This document shows positions 63,197-64,000 of a DNA stretch of 64,000 bases, piece by piece. Source of the stretch: Geodermatophilus nigrescens (GTDB lineage Bacteria; Actinomycetota; Actinomycetes; Mycobacteriales; Geodermatophilaceae); NCBI RefSeq assembly GCF_900129495.1, contig NZ_FQVX01000001.1:372001-436000 (forward strand), read 5' to 3'. A program made the position numbers and the translations under genes. Positions within the stretch are counted from its first letter, which is position 1. Each line of letters begins with the position of its first letter. The notes beneath the pieces were generated by a model. It ran no database searches. It had not been told where the DNA came from and saw only the letters and a program-made list of their open reading frames with translations.

Positions 63197-63578
63197 GCGG
63201 CGCACCCCCGACCGCACCCCGGACCGGATCGCCGTCCGCGGCCTCACCGCGCACGCCCACCACGGCGTCTACGGCTTCGAGCGCGAGAACGGGCAGACGT
63301 TCTCCGTCGACGCCGTCCTCGAGGTCGACACCGCGCCCGCCGCGGCCACCGACGACCTCGCGCTCACGGTCAACTACGCCGAGCTGGCCCAGCGGCTGCA
63401 CGCGGTGCTCACCGGCGAGCCGGTGGACCTGCTGGAGACGCTGTGCGCGCGGCTGGCCGACGTCTGCCTCGCCGACCCGCTGGTGCAGGCGGTCGAGATC
63501 ACCGTGCACAAGCCGCAGGCCGAGCTCGGCGTCCCCTTCGACGACGTCACCGTCACCATCCGGCGCGAGCGGGCATGA
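63189..63578 (+). CDS. folB: Dihydroneopterin aldolase
   Basis: A 129-residue enzyme. VRGLTAHAHHGVYGFERENGQ contains the conserved GVxxxE segment; VNYAELAQRL, LLETLCARLADVCL and VEITVHKPQAEL are family blocks with the catalytic lysine. It cleaves dihydroneopterin to the 6-hydroxymethyl pterin used by FolK. The GTG start overlaps folP; its stop overlaps folK (ATGA). Confidence 0.94.
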   Translation: MTERRTPDRTPDRIAVRGLTAHAHHGVYGFERENGQTFSVDAVLEVDTAPAAATDDLALTVNYAELAQRLHAVLTGEPVDLLETLCARLADVCLADPLVQAVEITVHKPQAELGVPFDDVTVTIRRERA

Positions 63579-64000
63579 CCCGCGCCGTCCTCTCCCTGGG
63601 CGCCAACCTCGGCGACCGCGCGGGGACCCTGCGCTCCGCGATCGACGCGCTCAAGGCCGACGGGCTGGTGGCCCGCTCGACGCTGTTCGAGACGCCGCCC
63701 TGGGGGCCGGTGGAGCAGCCGCCGTACCTCAACGCCGTCGTGTTCGTGCGCGGCGACCGCGACGCCGCCGGCTGGCTGGCCCGGGCGCACGAGCTGGAGC
63801 AGGCCGCCGGTCGCACCCGCGAGGTCCGCTGGGGCGCGCGGACCCTCGACGTCGACGTCGTCACGGTGACCGCCGACGACGGCAGCCCCGTGCTCTCCGG
63901 CGACCCCGTCCTCACGCTGCCGCACCCCCGCGCGCACGAGCGGGCGTTCGTGCTGGTGCCGTGGCTGTCGCTGGACCCCACGGCGGTGCTCCCCGGGCAC
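63575..64000 (+). CDS. folK: 6-hydroxymethyl-7,8-dihydropterin pyrophosphokinase (3' end outside window)
   Basis: The first 142 codons of FolK. LSLGANLGDRAGTLRSAI is the N-terminal signature, FETPPWGPVEQPPYLNAVV the pterin-binding region, and WGARTLDVDVV with LPHPRAHERAFVLVPW holds the catalytic aspartates (DVDVV) and ATP site. It pyrophosphorylates the pterin for FolP. The gene is cut by the end of the window. ATG start overlapping folB. Confidence 0.95.
   Translation, partial: MTRAVLSLGANLGDRAGTLRSAIDALKADGLVARSTLFETPPWGPVEQPPYLNAVVFVRGDRDAAGWLARAHELEQAAGRTREVRWGARTLDVDVVTVTADDGSPVLSGDPVLTLPHPRAHERAFVLVPWLSLDPTAVLPGH

Overview
The window is chromosomal DNA from a very GC-rich actinobacterium. 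Codons almost always end in G or C, GTG starts are common, and many neighbouring genes overlap by four bases (GTGA). Gene content (aerobic cobalamin genes, an Ssd/Tad pilus locus next to a DUF1998 helicase, a membrane pyrophosphatase, and a dacB-like/DUF2342/tilS/hpt/ftsH/folE-P-B-K run) fits the Geodermatophilaceae or a close relative (Blastococcus, Geodermatophilus, Modestobacter). That placement is inference from gene content and style, not from a marker-gene comparison.

Layout. 1-3.8 kb: two dynamin-like GTPase genes, a flavoprotein reductase and an MFS exporter. 3.8-5.8 kb: a visibly lower-GC island holding one OLD-family ATPase-TOPRIM gene, probably a transferred defence gene. 5.8-24.7 kb: cobalamin genes (cobIJ, cobH, cobG, a B12 riboswitch with cobN, then cobS-cobU-cobC) interspersed with a sugar nucleotidyltransferase, a D-cysteine desulfhydrase-like enzyme, an ABC exporter behind a MerR-type promoter, a hemerythrin/TetR divergon and an aldo/keto reductase. 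24.7-40.4 kb: the Tad-type pilus locus (ssd, tadA, tadB, tadC ... DUF4244 pilin, tadE, tadE-like, helicase). It is split by a 7.1-kb cassette on the opposite strand that encodes a processive glycosyltransferase, an exosortase-like transpeptidase, an ATP-grasp ligase, UDP-GlcNAc 2-epimerase, a HAD phosphatase, a secreted C-terminally anchored protein and a PIG-L deacetylase. 40.4-53 kb: H+-pyrophosphatase, a WXG100-like/DUF1023 hydrolase pair, topA, methyltransferases, a winged-helix regulator with a striking palindrome, tmk, holB and tRNA-Thr(CGT). 53-64 kb: PilZ protein, soluble pyrophosphatase, D-Ala-D-Ala carboxypeptidase, DUF2342 metalloprotease, tilS, hpt, ftsH and the folate operon, with folK cut by the window end.

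How the genes work together. The cob genes serve oxygen-dependent corrin synthesis (CobG plus CobN) and nucleotide-loop assembly (CobU, CobS, CobC). The tad genes should build a type IVb-like pilus or secretion machine. The inserted cassette looks like a self-contained surface-glycan and protein-sorting module: its first five genes are translationally coupled and its secreted neighbour carries a C-terminal sorting-like tail. This is the most interesting candidate for an undescribed system in the window. No stretch longer than about 300 bases lacks a gene.
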